Shown here piece after piece: positions 5,006 to 5,131 of a DNA stretch of 5,131 nucleotides. How positions within the stretch are numbered: position 1 is the stretch's first letter; each line of letters begins with the position of its first letter. The position numbers were made by a program, and so were the translations under genes. This DNA comes from Syntrophaceae bacterium PtaB.Bin038 (GTDB lineage: Bacteria; Desulfobacterota; Syntrophia; Syntrophales; UBA2192), in NCBI GenBank assembly GCA_002067855.1, contig MVQS01000358.1, positions 1 through 5,131 on the forward strand. The letters are read 5' to 3'. Under the pieces are notes generated by a model, which made no database searches, was not told the DNA's origin, and was given only the letters and a program-made list of their open reading frames with translations.

Positions 5006-5113
5006 ATGGTAAGGCAGAAGATCACGAGGCGCCAGAAGGACATTTCGCGACTGCTTCGGGAGCGGAGGCAAACGGGCAGGGCGAAGCCGGCACGGCCCCG
5101 GAAGAAAAAATAG
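5006..5113 (+). CDS. Small, highly basic hypothetical protein (35 aa)
   Basis: The ORF runs ATG to TAG and encodes a 35-residue peptide beginning MVRQKITRRQKDISRLLRER and ending RPRKKK. About 16 residues are Arg or Lys and there is a single Asp and a single Glu, so it is strongly cationic. Residues 9-21 could form an amphipathic helix. GGAAAGGA lies about six bases before the ATG, a good ribosome binding site. Just after the stop, GAGGGAGGGA resembles the ribosome binding site of a further gene beyond the right edge, so this may be the first gene of a plus-strand operon. I recognise no family. A nucleic-acid or ribosome-binding role would be a guess from charge alone. It is divergent from the YtxH cluster, and no convincing promoter is visible for it. 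Confidence 0.45.
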   Translation: MVRQKITRRQKDISRLLRERRQTGRAKPARPRKKK

Positions 5114-5131
5114 CCGAGGGAGGGACTCGCG

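Overview
The window is GC-rich, densely coded Gram-negative DNA, most likely from a deltaproteobacterial-type lineage (Desulfobacterota, possibly Syntrophales). That placement is an inference. It rests on a Sec-exported TolC-type protein, a short patatin-like phospholipase, a VTT-domain membrane protein and Gram-negative copies of the YtxH/DUF948 stress pair. There are eight recognisable genes or gene parts plus one small ORF, and no tRNA, rRNA, CRISPR or insertion sequence.

Left part (minus strand, positions 1-1013): a TetR-family regulator is followed by the first 86 codons of a TolC-like outer membrane efflux protein, which runs off the left edge. The regulator's stop and the TolC start share ATGA, and the regulator's last codons form the TolC ribosome binding site, so the two are translationally coupled. 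A promoter with an exact TTGACA box and two 14-bp dyads 20 bp apart lie just upstream. This looks like an autoregulated efflux operon.

Centre (minus strand, 1059-2263): a patatin-like phospholipase with an intact catalytic dyad ends at a TAG. The same frame continues for 38 more family-like codons to a TGA, so the gene appears to carry an in-frame amber codon near its C-terminus. Its own promoter and a leader with two mutually exclusive stem-loops lie upstream. A 436-bp divergent gap separates it from a plus-strand VTT-domain (TVP38/TMEM64-like) membrane protein at 2578-3330.

Right part (minus strand, 3247-4929): four small genes form YtxH, DUF948, YtxH, DUF948, an apparent tandem duplication of a two-gene module driven by an almost perfect sigma-70 promoter (TTGACT, 17 bp, TATAAT). 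The pairing matches ytxG and ytxH of Bacillus subtilis, so an envelope-associated general stress role is plausible but unproven. The last DUF948 gene overlaps the 3' end of the VTT gene tail to tail by 84 bp. Divergent from the module, a 35-codon, very basic plus-strand ORF with a good ribosome binding site ends 18 bp before the right edge.
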